A DNA stretch of 64,000 nt from Priapulus caudatus (GCF_000485595.1 NW_014577070.1:792526-856525); one strand, 5' to 3'; counted from the stretch's first letter, positions 35,515 to 45,451 are shown. The notes: generated from the letters alone by a model not told the origin. Numbers and translations: made by a program.

Positions 35515-36237
35515 GTGATTTTATATTGAAAACAAACATGTCCTATTCGGTTTAGATTATGTATTATTCTATTATACTGAAATTTAGTTCGCAGAACAAC
35601 AATATGATTCCAATAATATCTCAAACAACGCGCTAGAACAATATTTCTCTACTTAACCGGTCTGGTACGAAGAGCGCGATAGTTATGTACGTTATAAATC
35701 TATCATAATTGCGCCACATAATCCATATCATATATTACACACACACATGGACGCACGCACACGCGCACGAAAAATGCGGCGTGCGCGACATAAAAATATA
35801 CGTGTCAAGCTCTAAAGAGTACTCACTGATTCATTTCGCTTAATTATAAGTTTTATGTTACCGCTTATATGCGAAAAGTTGCATGAAAGTTCGAGCAAAA
35901 TAAAATACGGTACAAATGCATGATGGACAAAAATAATTAAATCGATGAGGTAACATTGAACTCCTGGCCCTGTTCTCTCGTATGTAGGCATTGTAGTGCC
36001 CCTAATCTATATAAAAAATCATTTGACTTTTCGTGCTTCATAAAAACTATGCTCATATTATCGCTATTAAATCTCATGAAAAAATATACATACTAGAGTA
36101 GCTCTTTCGCAGTGGATGCATGTTAAGGCGTTAGCTAGTACAGGGCCGTAGCCTGTGCATGGGGTGTAAGGGGGCAGCTGCTCCTCCCCTAGATTTTGGA
36201 GCAAAATCAAAAACAAGCTTAGCTAATAATCGTAAAT

Positions 36238-36856
36238 AACCGCTGTGTGATGCGACCTTGTCGGATCGAAAGGTTTCTAGTTTCGGGATGATACTACAGG
36301 GCCGTAGGCTAAGCAAATTCCTGGGGGGGGGGCAAAATTTCATGACTCAACTGTAAAATGATGACGGACGACAGGCGCAGCTCTTAATCGACATGCATAG
36401 TGTGGTGGGGGTGGGTCTATAGGCCCCCGCACACGGTGCGCATTCGGCGCGCGCCAACGACGCTGAACTAAACGCGCGCGCCATTTGCGCACGTAAATCA
36501 GCCCGCACACGGTGCGCATTCGGCGCGCGCCAACGGCGCTGAGCCAGAAAAATCAAAGACGATAGATATTTTGCGCGCGCATTCTCGCGCGCCAACGGCG
36601 CACGCCAGCCCGCACACGGTGCGAATTCTGCACAGCGCCCTTGGCACGCGCCGACTGCGCACCGTGTGCGGGGGCCTTTAGACCCACCCCCACCACGCTA
36701 TGCATATCGATTAAGAGCTGCGCCTGTCCGTCATCATTTTACAGTTGAGTCATTAAATTTGCCCCCCCCCTAGGAATTTGCTCAGCCTACTGCCCTGTAG
36801 TATCATCCCGAAGCTAGAAACCTTCCAATCCGGCAGGGTCGCATCACACAGCGGTT
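36238..36856. mobile_element. 619-bp palindromic element with GC-rich nested core
   Basis: The outer arms pair over about 200 bases each, beginning AACCGCTGTGTGATGC and ending with its complement. They contain GATGATACTACAGGGC and a CAGCTCTTAATCGACATGCA segment. The core (about 36420-36680) is bounded by GGCCCCCGCACACGGTGCGC and its reverse complement. It repeats CCCGCACACGGTGCG-ATTC-type and GCGCGCGCCAACG units. Arms differ by scattered substitutions, so it is aged. This is probably one fold-back element inserted in another. Confidence 0.8.
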
Positions 36857-37284
36857 CGGAGATTGCCATGTAACGGCTACGGTAAAACAGCGAACGGGGT
36901 GTTTGTTACCGTGAAAATCCGTGTGCGCATAGTTTCCAGCGAAACTCGCTGTTTTTATAAAAAAAATAATTTCGCGCCGAAAGGACGACAGCGTAACTTA
37001 ATATTTTTTATATTACCATAGTTATACATAATATCGACGCAGTGTATGGATATGCTCGGGATATATAGTGTCATTGGGGTCGTTTGTAAGATGAGTCACT
37101 CAGCGGAGGACTCAGGGAGTAAAAACGTCTTAGCAACCGTAAAGCAATCGGGAACAGCAGAGTGATGAAATTTACAAGTTTGTTAATGATATAGTTGTAC
37201 CGTATAATGTTATTTTAGGCGCGCAACCACGAGAGTGAAAGCGGCCTTGCATTTCCCCGTCTTCTATAGCTAGTTAGCTGGATA

Positions 37285-37699
37285 AATAGATAGATGGGTG
37301 GGTGAATGGATGGATGGATGGATGGGTGAATGATGAATGTATGGGTGGATCAATGGATAGATGGATGCATGGATGGATCGATCGATCGATCAATCTATCG
37401 ATGGATGAATTGATGAATTGATGAATGGATAAATGGATGGATGGATGGATGGATGGATGGACGGACGGACGGACGGACGGACGGATTGATGGGTAGATAT
37501 ACGAACGGACGGACGGATTGATGGGTAGATATACGAACGGACGGACGGATTGATGGGTAGATATACGAACGGACGGACGGATTGATGGGTAGATATATGA
37601 ACGGACGGACGGATTGATGGGTAGATGTACGAACGGACGGACGGATGGTTGGTAGGTTGGATGGATGGATGGATGGGTGTATAGATAAGTAGATAGATG
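37285..37699. repeat. GGAT/GACG satellite with five 32-bp units
   Basis: Short GGAT, GGAC and related 4-bp repeats surround five near-identical 32-bp units starting at 37481, 37513, 37545, 37577 and 37609 (ACGGATTGATGGGTAGATAT...). All open frames across it are repeat artefacts. Confidence 0.92.
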
Positions 37700-37745
37700 G
37701 ACAGAAAGGTAGGCATGCATGCACTCAAACAGGCAGGGGTGTAGG

Positions 37746-38239
37746 CAGGGCCGGACTAAGCGTGTGGGGGGCCCGGGGCACGCAATTGTGTGGGGGCCCT
37801 ATAGTCTGTATTTTTTCTGCACTTTCATGCTTGCAAATTCAGAGAGTATTTCATCGTGTATCAACGAATTTAAAATGTCACTTTCGATAGCGAGAATACT
37901 GAGGTTTACCAGTCTCTGTTGGCCCATCGGGGTTCTCATGTGATTTTTAATCAACTTGAGTTTTGAAAATGACCTTTCACCGCTACAATTCGAGACCATC
38001 AATGAAAGATAGATTCTCAGAGCAATTTTGGTATTAGGGAAAGTGTCCTTCAGCTGAACAGCAAAATTCAGTCAGAGAAACAGCATGGTAAACGCATCAC
38101 TTCAACGTTACATGCTAAGAATTTTGTGGATCACAATTACGACAGTTTTGTAAATTTTAGGATACTCTAAATGTGGGGGCCCCAAATGTGGGGGGCCCGG
38201 GGCACGTGCCCCTGTTGCCCCGCCCTTAATCCGCTAGTG
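37746..38239 (-). mobile_element. hAT-family DNA transposon remnant (494 bp)
   Basis: An exact 8-bp direct repeat GGTGTAGG flanks it (37738-37745 and 38240-38247), the target-site duplication length typical of hAT elements. The ends are related inverted repeats (CAGGGCCGGACTAAG on the left; reverse of the right end CACTAGCGGATTAAGGG), each followed by a GGGGGGCCCGGGGCAC motif. On the minus strand, 38002-37799 encodes a fragment of the hAT C-terminal dimerisation region ([35 protein letters not shown]). The rest of the transposase is missing, so it is an internally deleted copy. Confidence 0.93.
37799..38002 (-). pseudogene. hAT transposase C-terminal fragment
   Basis: About 67 residues with the [13 protein letters not shown] and [13 protein letters not shown] blocks of the hAT dimerisation domain, as in ZMYM-type domesticated and transposon-borne transposases. 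No DDE catalytic core or BED zinc finger lies inside the 494-bp element, so it cannot be active. Confidence 0.85.
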
Positions 38240-38977
38240 GGTGTAGGCAGGTAAGCACACGCAGGCAGGCACGCAGGCAGGCAGAGACACATACTACATA
38301 AATACACGCATGCATGTACGTACGTACGAGCCCACGAATGCATGCACATACGCACGCACACACGCAGTTGACGACCCGCACGTATCTATACAAACTATAA
38401 AACATTTTAGCCGCCATATGAGAGCATTTTAAATAAAAGTGTAGCATTCAATTAAATTAACAGTGATGTGTATATACGTACGCACGTATAATTGTCATAA
38501 TTATACGTACGTACGTAGTTATATATCATAGACTAACAATATTTTTAATTCTTAGTCTATGGCTTTATATACGGCCTTTGCAGAGAACGTATAATATATC
38601 ATAATATTATGATATACGTGCTCTGGCTGTACTACGATATTAGAGTCCCTTTATATAGAACGATGTTAGCCGCTCGGCGCCATCTATCTGCGGCGCGTGT
38701 ATTTAATTCTGCAAGTGGCCCAAACGTCAGGGTCGTCGAAACAGCAATTTGTTAGGCGTAGCGTAGTGACTAGACGGCAACGGTACGCGGGCTATAGTAC
38801 TAGAGCTACGTAGTGACAAGTTGTTAGCGTGTTTACTGAAGAGATTGGTATTTCGTGTTAGCGGTAAATAAGGCATTATACCACGTGCGGCCTTACGCCA
38901 GTTAATTTGCCATATGATGTAATTCAGTTGGATGCATTTCTGATAATATACTTATGCGCATGAGCCATATATGATAT

Positions 38978-39241
38978 AGGGTCTATGTCCCCCAGGGTAC
39001 CTACTATCGGAGGGTACCCTGGGTACGGTTCGATATATCGGAACGTACCCTAGTATAACTATCTGATAGGGTTAGGGTTAGGGAGTAGGCGTAGCCGACT
39101 CCCTAGACTCGTTAGTGGAGTAGGCGAGGTACGGTCCGGCATATCAGATATATAGATAGTACCGGTACCAGGGTACGTTCCGATATATATCGAACCGTAC
39201 CCAGGGTACCCTCCAATAGTACCCTGGGGGACATAGACCCT
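38978..39241. mobile_element. Palindromic element with telomere-like core, copy 1
   Basis: Termini are AGGGTCTATGTCCCCCAGGG and the reverse complement. Inside are inverted GGGTACGGTTCGATATATCG / GGAACGTACCCT blocks, and a core with TTAGGG-type repeats (about 39067-39084) next to a GAGTAGGCGTAGCCGACTCC palindrome. There is no coding capacity. Confidence 0.85.
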
Positions 39242-39262
39242 CTCAGCTATACTTATGCTGAG

Positions 39263-39573
39263 AGGGTCTATGTCTCCCGGGGTACTGCCGGAACGTACCC
39301 TGGGTACGGTCTGGTATACCGGAACCGCGGCGGAACGTACCCTGGTACTATCTAATATGCCGAACCGTACCTCGCCTACTCCACTAACGAGTCTAGGGAG
39401 TCGCCTACGCCTACTCCCTAACCCGAACCCGAACCCGAACCGTAATCCTAACCCTAACCCTAACCCTAATCCTAACCCTAACCATATCAAATAGTGACCA
39501 GCTAGGGTACGTTCCGGTATACCGGACCGTACCCAGGGTACGTTCCGGCAGTACCCTGGGGGACATAGACCCT
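39263..39573. mobile_element. Palindromic element with telomere-like core, copy 2
   Basis: It has the same termini and inner GTACCC/GGGTAC inverted blocks as copy 1. The core is in the opposite orientation, so the telomere-like run reads CCCTAA (about 39415-39483) with CCCGAA variants. The 21-base spacer to copy 1 (TCAGCTATACTTATGCTGA) continues the palindrome, so copies 1 and 2 look like one head-to-head pair. Confidence 0.85.
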
Positions 39574-39673
39574 ATGAGCTATACTTATGGTCAGGGGTGA
39601 AATAAAAATAAGCAAAACTTTTCACTTCACAACTTGACATTATAAGTTCGTTCTTGGTCTAGTGATGCTCATA

Positions 39674-39897
39674 AGGTCTATGTCTCCCTGGGTACTTCCG
39701 AGACGTACCCTGGGTACGGTCCGGTATACCGGAACGTACCCTGGTAACTATTATAGATAATCAGATAGTTACCAGGGTTAGGGTTAGGGTTAGGGTTAGA
39801 TCTGATTCTGGTAATCAGATAGTTACCAGGGTACGTTCCGATATACCGGACCGTACCCAGGGTACGTTCCGGCAGTACTCAGGGAGACATAAATCCT
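39674..39897. mobile_element. Palindromic element with telomere-like core, copy 3
   Basis: Termini AGGTCTATGTCTCCCTGGG and a diverged complement (GACATAAATCCT). The inner GGGTACGGTCCGGTATACCG block is followed by a core of about four TTAGGG units (39776-39800), flanked by AATCAGATAGTTACC on both sides in opposite orientation. It lacks the GAGTAGGCG core of copies 1 and 2. Confidence 0.85.
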
Positions 39898-40317
39898 ATC
39901 AGCGGTAGTGATACATGGTAATACGAGCATGTTGCACATTGTCATTGATACGTATGGCAGTATGGAAGTCACTTGTTGTATTGACTATTGTTATTACTGC
40001 CTGGGTACTGAACCATGATCAACCGACTTTCACAGGCGTTATACTTAATTTTAAGTCAAGTCAAGTCTACAGCCAGCTATTGCATGGCACTTACGAACAG
40101 AATCATAGATCTGATCGTGTAGGGCCTATCCAGTTTTGAATAAATCACTTGTGAGCGGGTTTGGTCACCCTTTCACTCTCCATCTTCCGTCATGGTCCCG
40201 TATTATAAGGACATTATTATAAGGCTTTTATAGGTTATGAGACTAATCATTACGAGGTTACGGCTTTAGGCATGCATGTTGTTCTAATATATAATGACAA
40301 ATGCCTTGTACCATCAG

Positions 40318-40504
40318 GTTACGTGGGAGTACAATGGCGTACCAATTACTGAGGATGAGAAACACCAAATCTTCTACAACCCAGAGGAAGATATGCATTA
40401 CCTCACCATTCCTGACTCGGTCTTCCCCGATTCTGGCAAATACAGTGCTGTGGCGACAAATGACTTTGGCAAGGCGATCTGCACTGCTGAGATGCTTGTT
40501 GAAG
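40318..40504 (+). CDS. Exon 17: Ig domain 9, second half
   Basis: The acceptor is CCATCAG (phase 0) and the donor GAA G|GTACAC (phase 1). It encodes VTWEYNGVPITEDEKHQIFY, HYLTIPDSVFPDSGKY and SAVATNDFGKAICTAEMLVE. The F-strand Cys is Ala; a Cys lies in strand G instead. Confidence 0.95.
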
Positions 40505-40684
40505 GTACACACATGCACGTGAATTTATATATCTTTTCCATTATGGTAACACGAAAAACACATACATGTACTTGGTTGAAATATGAGTAGGTCATTATTT
40601 TAGTCTTTTAGGTGAATATAATAAGTGCATGTTTGTATACCAAAAAGTAGTCACATTTAATAGTGTAATTTATTGCATATTTAG

Positions 40685-40785
40685 GAGTTCCACCAAAGTT
40701 TGTGGTTTTGCCGGATGCAATGCTGAGACCAGTGCATGAAACAGCACCATTCAAGTGCAAGGTGACAGGAGAGCCAACACCTGAG
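40685..40785 (+). CDS. Exon 18: Ig domain 10, first half
   Basis: The acceptor is CATATTTAG (phase 1) and the donor GAG|GTAAGT (phase 0). It encodes GVPPKFVVLPDAMLRPVHET and FKCKVTGEPTPE. The linker between domains has shrunk to 'EGVPP', typical of the compact Ig array. Confidence 0.95.
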
Positions 40786-41028
40786 GTAAGTCATGGTGTG
40801 AAGTGTAGCGTGGTTGCAATCACGTAGTGGTTTCAAAAGTTACAATAATAAAAAAAGAAAAATGATTATTTTATTATATAAATACATAATTAACTATTGT
40901 AGTATTGTATTTAGAATTATATTACATTTAACCCCCTGTAGTTGCTACTGGCTTGTGTAAAATGACATCATTGCTTTGCAAACCACTAACTCCCATGGTT
41001 TTATTGTTTGCACATCGGCACATTTTAG

Positions 41029-41604
41029 GTAACGTGGCTGTATAATGGTGTGCCTGTGGAAGAGGACGACAGACACAAGCTGTATCACTCACCAGAAGAA
41101 GATATTCACCACCTTGACATCACGGATACCACATTAGATGACAGCGGCAACTATACTGCTGTAGCGAAGAACAAGTTTGGCACAGCCAAGTGCACCGCAG
41201 AACTTGTTATCGAGGGTATTCCACCGAAGTTCACTGTGCTGCCGGAAGCAAAACTGGCACCAATCACACAGCCAGCTACACTCACGTGCAGAGTGACTGG
41301 AATTCCTGTACCGGATGTCAGCTACGAATACAACGGTACGCCGTTGCAGCCCGACGAGAGACACCAAGTGAGATACGTCCCAGAGGAAGATCTACACTAC
41401 CTCACCATTCCCGAAACCATCCTAGAAGACAGTGGCGACTATACAATCATCGCCAAGAACAAATTTGGAACGGCCAAAGTCACTGCAGAGCTTCTCGTGG
41501 AAGGTGTAGCGCCAGTGTTTGTGGTATTACCAGAGGCAATGCTCGTACCATTCAATGAGGATATCCCACTGAAATGCCGAGTGACAGGAGTTCCACAACC
41601 AGAA
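41029..41604 (+). CDS. Exon 19: Ig 10 end, all of Ig 11, Ig 12 start
   Basis: The acceptor is CATTTTAG (phase 0) and the donor GAA|GTATGT (phase 0). It holds half of Ig10 (VTWLYNGVPVEEDDRHKLYH; YTAVAKNKFGTAKCTAELVI), the whole of Ig11 (PPKFTVLPEAKLAPITQ; LTCRVTG; YTIIAKNKFGTAKVTAELLV) and the first strands of Ig12 (VFVVLPEAMLVPFNEDIPLK). Three introns expected from the neighbouring pattern are absent. In Ig11 the core Trp is Tyr (VSYEYNG) and the G-strand Cys is also lost. Confidence 0.95.
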
Positions 41605-41734
41605 GTATGTATGACACGAACCCATATTGAGAACATGTCTAAATATATATGATAAATCATTCAATAAAGTGATTGCTTATGACATAAGTGTTATGGCATG
41701 AATGAAAAATTTTTCTTCAATATTTTTTAACCAG

Positions 41735-41921
41735 GTAACATGGGAGTACAACAAAATGCCGATTCATCCAGATGAAAGGTATCAGGTGTATTACTCACCT
41801 GAAAAAGACCTGCATCATTTGACAATAAAGAAGTCTGACCTACCAGACAGTGGTAACTACACTGCAGTGGCCAAAAACCGCTTCGGCACTGCCAAGTGCA
41901 CTGCTGAAATTGTGGTCGAAG
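41735..41921 (+). CDS. Exon 20: Ig domain 12, second half
   Basis: The acceptor is TTTAACCAG (phase 0) and the donor GAA G|GTATTA (phase 1). It encodes VTWEYNKMPIHPDERYQVYY, HHLTIKKSDLPDSGNY and TAVAKNRFGTAKCTAEIVVE. B-strand and G-strand cysteines are present but not the F-strand one. Confidence 0.95.
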
Positions 41922-42432
41922 GTATTACTAATTTACTATTATAAATGTGTTATCAACATGGATAATTAGCTACAGAAGTATGCATAGGCCTATGTCATTG
42001 CAAAAACATTAATAAACAATGTGTTAAATTCAGTATGTCAGGCAATAAGGTAATTCATCCCTCGTGTTAATTGGAGTCATTTACACATGTCATAAATGTG
42101 GACCCAATACGTGTACAGGTAAACACAATCGAATTGGAGACCTGTACATTAAGCTGACTAAACACTGACACTTTGACTGTGGTGGGATTGTCAAAAGCAA
42201 CCCGCTGTAAATTATGACATGTCGATTAGGAAATTTGGAGGATATATGGGATGTCACCAATTGTCTTCAGCTTTGAAGGCTTCTAGTACTCAACATCTGT
42301 CAAAGGCCTGGGGAGTACCCATATATCAATGTATTATATAATGATAATAATATAATGCAAAGAAAGAGGTGTAAACTTACTTATGATGATATTTTCTGTG
42401 TAGATGTAATGGAATACAAATATTCTTTGCAG
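41922..42432. mobile_element. Intron with possible 138-bp short inverted-repeat element
   Basis: ACATGTCATAA at 42085 and TTATGACATGT ending at 42222 form 11-base inverted ends. An inner TGTACAGGT/ACCTGTACA pair also exists. This could be a small non-autonomous element; no target duplication was identified. The rest of the intron is unremarkable. Confidence 0.4.
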
Positions 42433-42720
42433 GTCGCTCACCAAAGTTTGTGGTTCCTCTGGACGCTATGGTAGTACCAATTGGTAAGGAGGTGCCACTA
42501 AAGTGCAAGGTGACTGGTTTACCTAGACCAGAGGTGACATGGGAGTACAATGGTGTTCCTCTCATAGAAGATGAGAAACATGTGACTAGCTATACGCCAG
42601 AGGATGACACGCACCATCTGACAATCACAGAGGCCATATTGCCTGACAGCGGAAGGTACACAGCAGTAGCCAAAAATCAATTTGGAACAGCAAAGTGCAC
42701 TGCTGAGGTGCTTATGGAAG
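42433..42720 (+). CDS. Exon 21: Ig domain 13 (single exon)
   Basis: The acceptor is CTTTGCAG and the donor GAA G|GTAATC, phase 1 to 1, 288 bases. The complete domain reads SPKFVVPLDAMVVPIGKEVP, LKCKVTGLPRPEVTWEYNGV, DTHHLTITEAILPDSGRY and TAVAKNQFGTAKCTAEVLME. The intron before V-T-W is absent. Confidence 0.96.
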
Positions 42721-43002
42721 GTAATCTATTATATTTTATGCTTTTGTTATATAAAATTTACTAGACTCAACTCTCAATGTTTAAATTCAAGTTGTAAGTG
42801 ATATTAAAAAAATGCATTTTGTGGAATGGCATGACTTATTACAGTTTGCATACATGTATGATGTTAAAAATTACTATAAAATTATAGTACAAATTCTACA
42901 ATGCAATGTTATTATATTTATTCTAACCAATGTGCCTTTTAATGTTAATGGTGAAATCGAGTCACTAACAAAAGATATTTCTTACATCTGTTTACCGTCT
43001 AG

Positions 43003-43290
43003 GTGTTCCACCACAGTTTGTCATTCCTCTGGAGCCGATGCTTGTTGGATACAATGACGACACTGTGCTGAAGTGTCAGGTGACAGGCGAACCTAAACCG
43101 AGTGTCGAGTGGCTGTTTAATGGTGTACCCATTGAGGAAGACGATTGCCACAAGATCACGTACGTACCAGAGAATGATACTCATCAGCTGACCATCACCC
43201 AGACAACACCACTCGACTCTGGGATGTATACTGCTGTGGCAAAGAACGACTTTGGAAGGTCTATCTGCACTGTTGAGCTGCTTGTGGAAG
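43003..43290 (+). CDS. Exon 22: Ig domain 14 (single exon)
   Basis: The acceptor is CCGTCTAG and the donor GAA G|GTTGGT, phase 1 to 1, the same 288-base length as exon 21. It encodes VPPQFVIPLEPMLVGYNDDT, LKCQVTGEPKPSVEWLFNGV, HQLTITQTTPLDSGMY and TAVAKNDFGRSICTVELLVE. Same cysteine arrangement as its neighbours. Confidence 0.96.
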
Positions 43291-43522
43291 GTTGGTTGCT
43301 TCTAATTCTGATGATTCATGTACTCACGTTCTTGTTCATAACTATCTGTCATCTGATATGTAGTTATGACGATTTAAAATTGAAGGTTATACGTCTTACC
43401 AATAACAGATAAAATATTTTCAGACATTCCTAATATGATGCTTAACCATGTTAAATAAGTTTACATCATGTAATTAGCGGCAGTACATTAATGCAACTCA
43501 TATTATTACTGCTCTGGCACAG

Positions 43523-43683
43523 AATTCGAGGAAATTAAGGTTGAAGAAACAGAAGAGGTGAAGGTTGAAAGGAGGAAAAAACGAAAAGAAAAGAAAATCA
43601 AAAAGGGTTCAGCACCACAGTTTATTGTGCCCCTGGAAGGCTTTGCTGTCACTCAGGACATGACCGTACCCTTTAAGTGCAAG
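43523..43683 (+). CDS. Exon 23: charged linker and Ig domain 15, first strands
   Basis: The acceptor is CTGGCACAG (phase 1) and the donor AAG|GTAATA (phase 0). It encodes FEEIKVEETEEVKVERRKKR, KEKKIKKGSAPQFIVPLEGF and TVPFKCK. A 30-residue highly charged linker separates Ig14 and Ig15. The intron lies right after the B-strand Cys codon, earlier than in domains 9, 10 and 12. Confidence 0.93.
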
Positions 43684-43868
43684 GTAATAGCACTGGCTAG
43701 ATATCTAATTGTGTTTAAAAAATGTTATTAGTTCTACAACTCTCTACCTTCATAGAGCATTTTAATAAAACATCCATTGATATAGAAAACGAAACTGATA
43801 TAATATTGTCACATGAATGTCAAATGAACAATGAATTACATGTGCTTTGTTTTCAATTTTTACACAAG

Positions 43869-44079
43869 GTCATCGGTGAACCCAAGCCAGAGGTAACGTG
43901 GCTGTTTAATGGCGAACCATTCAGTCCAGATGAGAGACACACTGTGACTTACGTGGAAGAAGATGACACGCATTATCTGACCATCATGGAAGTAAAACCT
44001 GAAGACATGGGCAGATACACAGTTGTTGCAAGGAACGAGTTTGGCGAGTCAGTCTGCACTGCAGAGCTCATTGTTGAAA
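43869..44079 (+). CDS. Exon 24: Ig domain 15, remainder
   Basis: The acceptor is ACACAAG (phase 0) and the donor GAA A|GTAAGT (phase 1). It encodes VIGEPKPEVTWLFNGEPFSP, HYLTIMEVKPEDMGRY and TVVARNEFGESVCTAELIVE. The F-strand Cys is Val and the G-strand Cys is present. Confidence 0.95.
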
Positions 44080-44431
44080 GTAAGTACCGGTATACCTTAT
44101 TATGAATGAATATAGAATAAAGTAACGTATTGTTTGTATAAACGTTACTCCTAAAAGAATCGTATCTATTTCAAGCATCATGTAACTAATAGCCCTTTGT
44201 CATGTTATAGCTACAGCCATTCTTTGTGCTGCATTTATTTGGTAGAACTCGAAAATGCTCGATGTGTTGTCACAGGGGTAGAAATTAACTTTTGAACAAC
44301 AGACTCCCTGCTCTCAAAAAGAGGGAGTCCGCAGTCTGAAGTTCAAAACTAAAGATGTTAACAATAACGCGTTGTGATGAAATACTCTTACAATACTTGA
44401 AATGTAATTGATGTTGTGTTACACTACGCAG
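44080..44431. other. Intron with small imperfect palindrome
   Basis: About 44285-44350 pairs imperfectly on itself (TTGAACAACAGACTCCCT with its complement around CTCTCAAAAAGAG). No other feature. Confidence 0.6.
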
Positions 44432-44548
44432 AGCCTAAAGAAGAGCAGGTCCCTCCTACATTTGTAAAGAAACCCAAGTCTCAACAAGTGAGAGAGAATG
44501 AGACGGTTACCTTCAGCTGCGAGATCACTGGCAAGCCTCACCCAGAAG
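44432..44548 (+). CDS. Exon 25: Ig domain 16, first half
   Basis: The acceptor is CTACGCAG and the donor GAA G|GTATGC, phase 1 to 1. It encodes EPKEEQVPPTFVKKPKSQQV and VTFSCEITGKPHPE. The intron interrupts the domain one base into the codon before V-W, so this split has phase 1 instead of the usual phase 0. Confidence 0.92.
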
Positions 44549-44671
44549 GTATGCAATTTTGAAAGATTAATGTTGATTTATGTGTTTACTTTTAGTACCT
44601 AATGCAAAAACTATATTATGTTACCTTATAATGAATTTTATTAGTACAGTTTCATGTATTTCTTTGTTTAG

Positions 44672-44854
44672 TCGTGTGGACGTTCAACGACATGGTCCTC
44701 ACTGCATCCGAACACGTCACCATCACCAGAGTGGAAACAATTTACACTGTGACAATCACAAAGGTGAAGCGAATGGTTCATCAGGGTCATTATACTGTTA
44801 CGGCAAAGAACCCTAGTGGCACTTCCGTTTGCACTGCTGAGCTTACTGTTGAAG
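44672..44854 (+). CDS. Exon 26: Ig domain 16, second half
   Basis: The acceptor is TTTGTTTAG and the donor GAA G|GTTAGT, phase 1 to 1. It encodes VVWTFNDMVLTASEHV, TIYTVTITKVKRMVHQGHY and TVTAKNPSGTSVCTAELTVE. No F-strand Cys; the G-strand Cys is present. Both halves are symmetric exons, so either could be skipped in frame at the cost of the fold. Confidence 0.93.
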
Positions 44855-45064
44855 GTTAGTATCTATCTAGTATGATCAGAAAAGCGTGAATTGCCATCTG
44901 GCCAATGTGACATTTACATGCCATATATCACCTCATGTAACTGGCTCATGCATGGTCGCAGTTTATCACTTGAATAGTCACATTAATTGTGTGCTTGTCT
45001 TAATTTCTTACTACTACCCATACTTACAATAGACATATACATGCCTGTTAATTGATGCTTGCAG

Positions 45065-45132
45065 AAGAACCTCTCATCATTCCTTTTGAGGAAACAAAGG
45101 CTCCCGAATTCAAGGACAAGTTCAACTCGATG
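45065..45132 (+). CDS. Exon 27: start of Ig domain 17
   Basis: The acceptor is GATGCTTGCAG (phase 1) and the donor ATG|GTATTT (phase 0). It encodes EEPLIIPFEETKAPEFKDKF and NSM, the linker and A strand. Confidence 0.88.
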
Positions 45133-45374
45133 GTATTTCTTCTCTTTATTAATATAAATGTCGCTTCCATGGCCTTTCATGTTAGCTTTAAAATGCTTAC
45201 CTAGCGATCAGTAGCATGAAATGTTTTTATTGTTTTGAGTAGGCACAGGTACAGTTGAAAATTGCAGGCTGCATGCAAATACATATTAATTATGTTATAA
45301 GCTGATACACTTTTAATTTCACAATATCTGTCATTCTCATGTCTCGGTAATTATGTATGTTGTTATCATTACAG

Positions 45375-45451
45375 GTTGTTCATGATGGCAGCACAGTTAC
45401 GTTCAGAGCTGTCCTCTCTGGTACTCCCAAACCAGTTGTAAAGTGGTATAA
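45375..45451 (+). CDS. Exon 28: Ig domain 17, strands B and C
   Basis: The acceptor is TCATTACAG (phase 0) and the donor TATAA|GTAAGT (phase 2). It encodes VVHDGSTVTFRAVLSGTPKP and VVKWY. The B-strand Cys is Ala (FRAVLSG), while the core Trp is kept. Confidence 0.9.

Larger units (their letters stand above)
35515..40317. other. 4.8-kb intron, a nest of mobile and repeat elements
   Basis: In order: 35515-36237, AT-rich with a short CA/CG run near 35730-35780 and a CAGGGCCGTAGC-type repeat end near 36141; a 619-bp inverted repeat (36238-36856); unremarkable sequence to 37280; a GGAT/GACG satellite; a hAT remnant (37746-38239); short CGTACGTA palindromes (about 38475-38515); three palindromic elements with telomere-like cores (38978-39897); and 39898-40317 with nothing recognised. 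It interrupts Ig9 at the standard pre-V-T-W position. Confidence 0.8.

Noticed and set aside
37274-37728. Long minus-strand open frames rich in Ser/Ile/His/Pro across the GGAT repeat
   Set aside because: They are open only because a 4-bp and 32-bp repeat lacks stops in all three frames; no splice sites or conserved domain.
39059-39494. Open frames on both strands across the telomere-like palindromes
   Set aside because: Gly-Leu and Asn-Pro runs are the direct translation of TTAGGG/CCCTAA repeats, not a protein.
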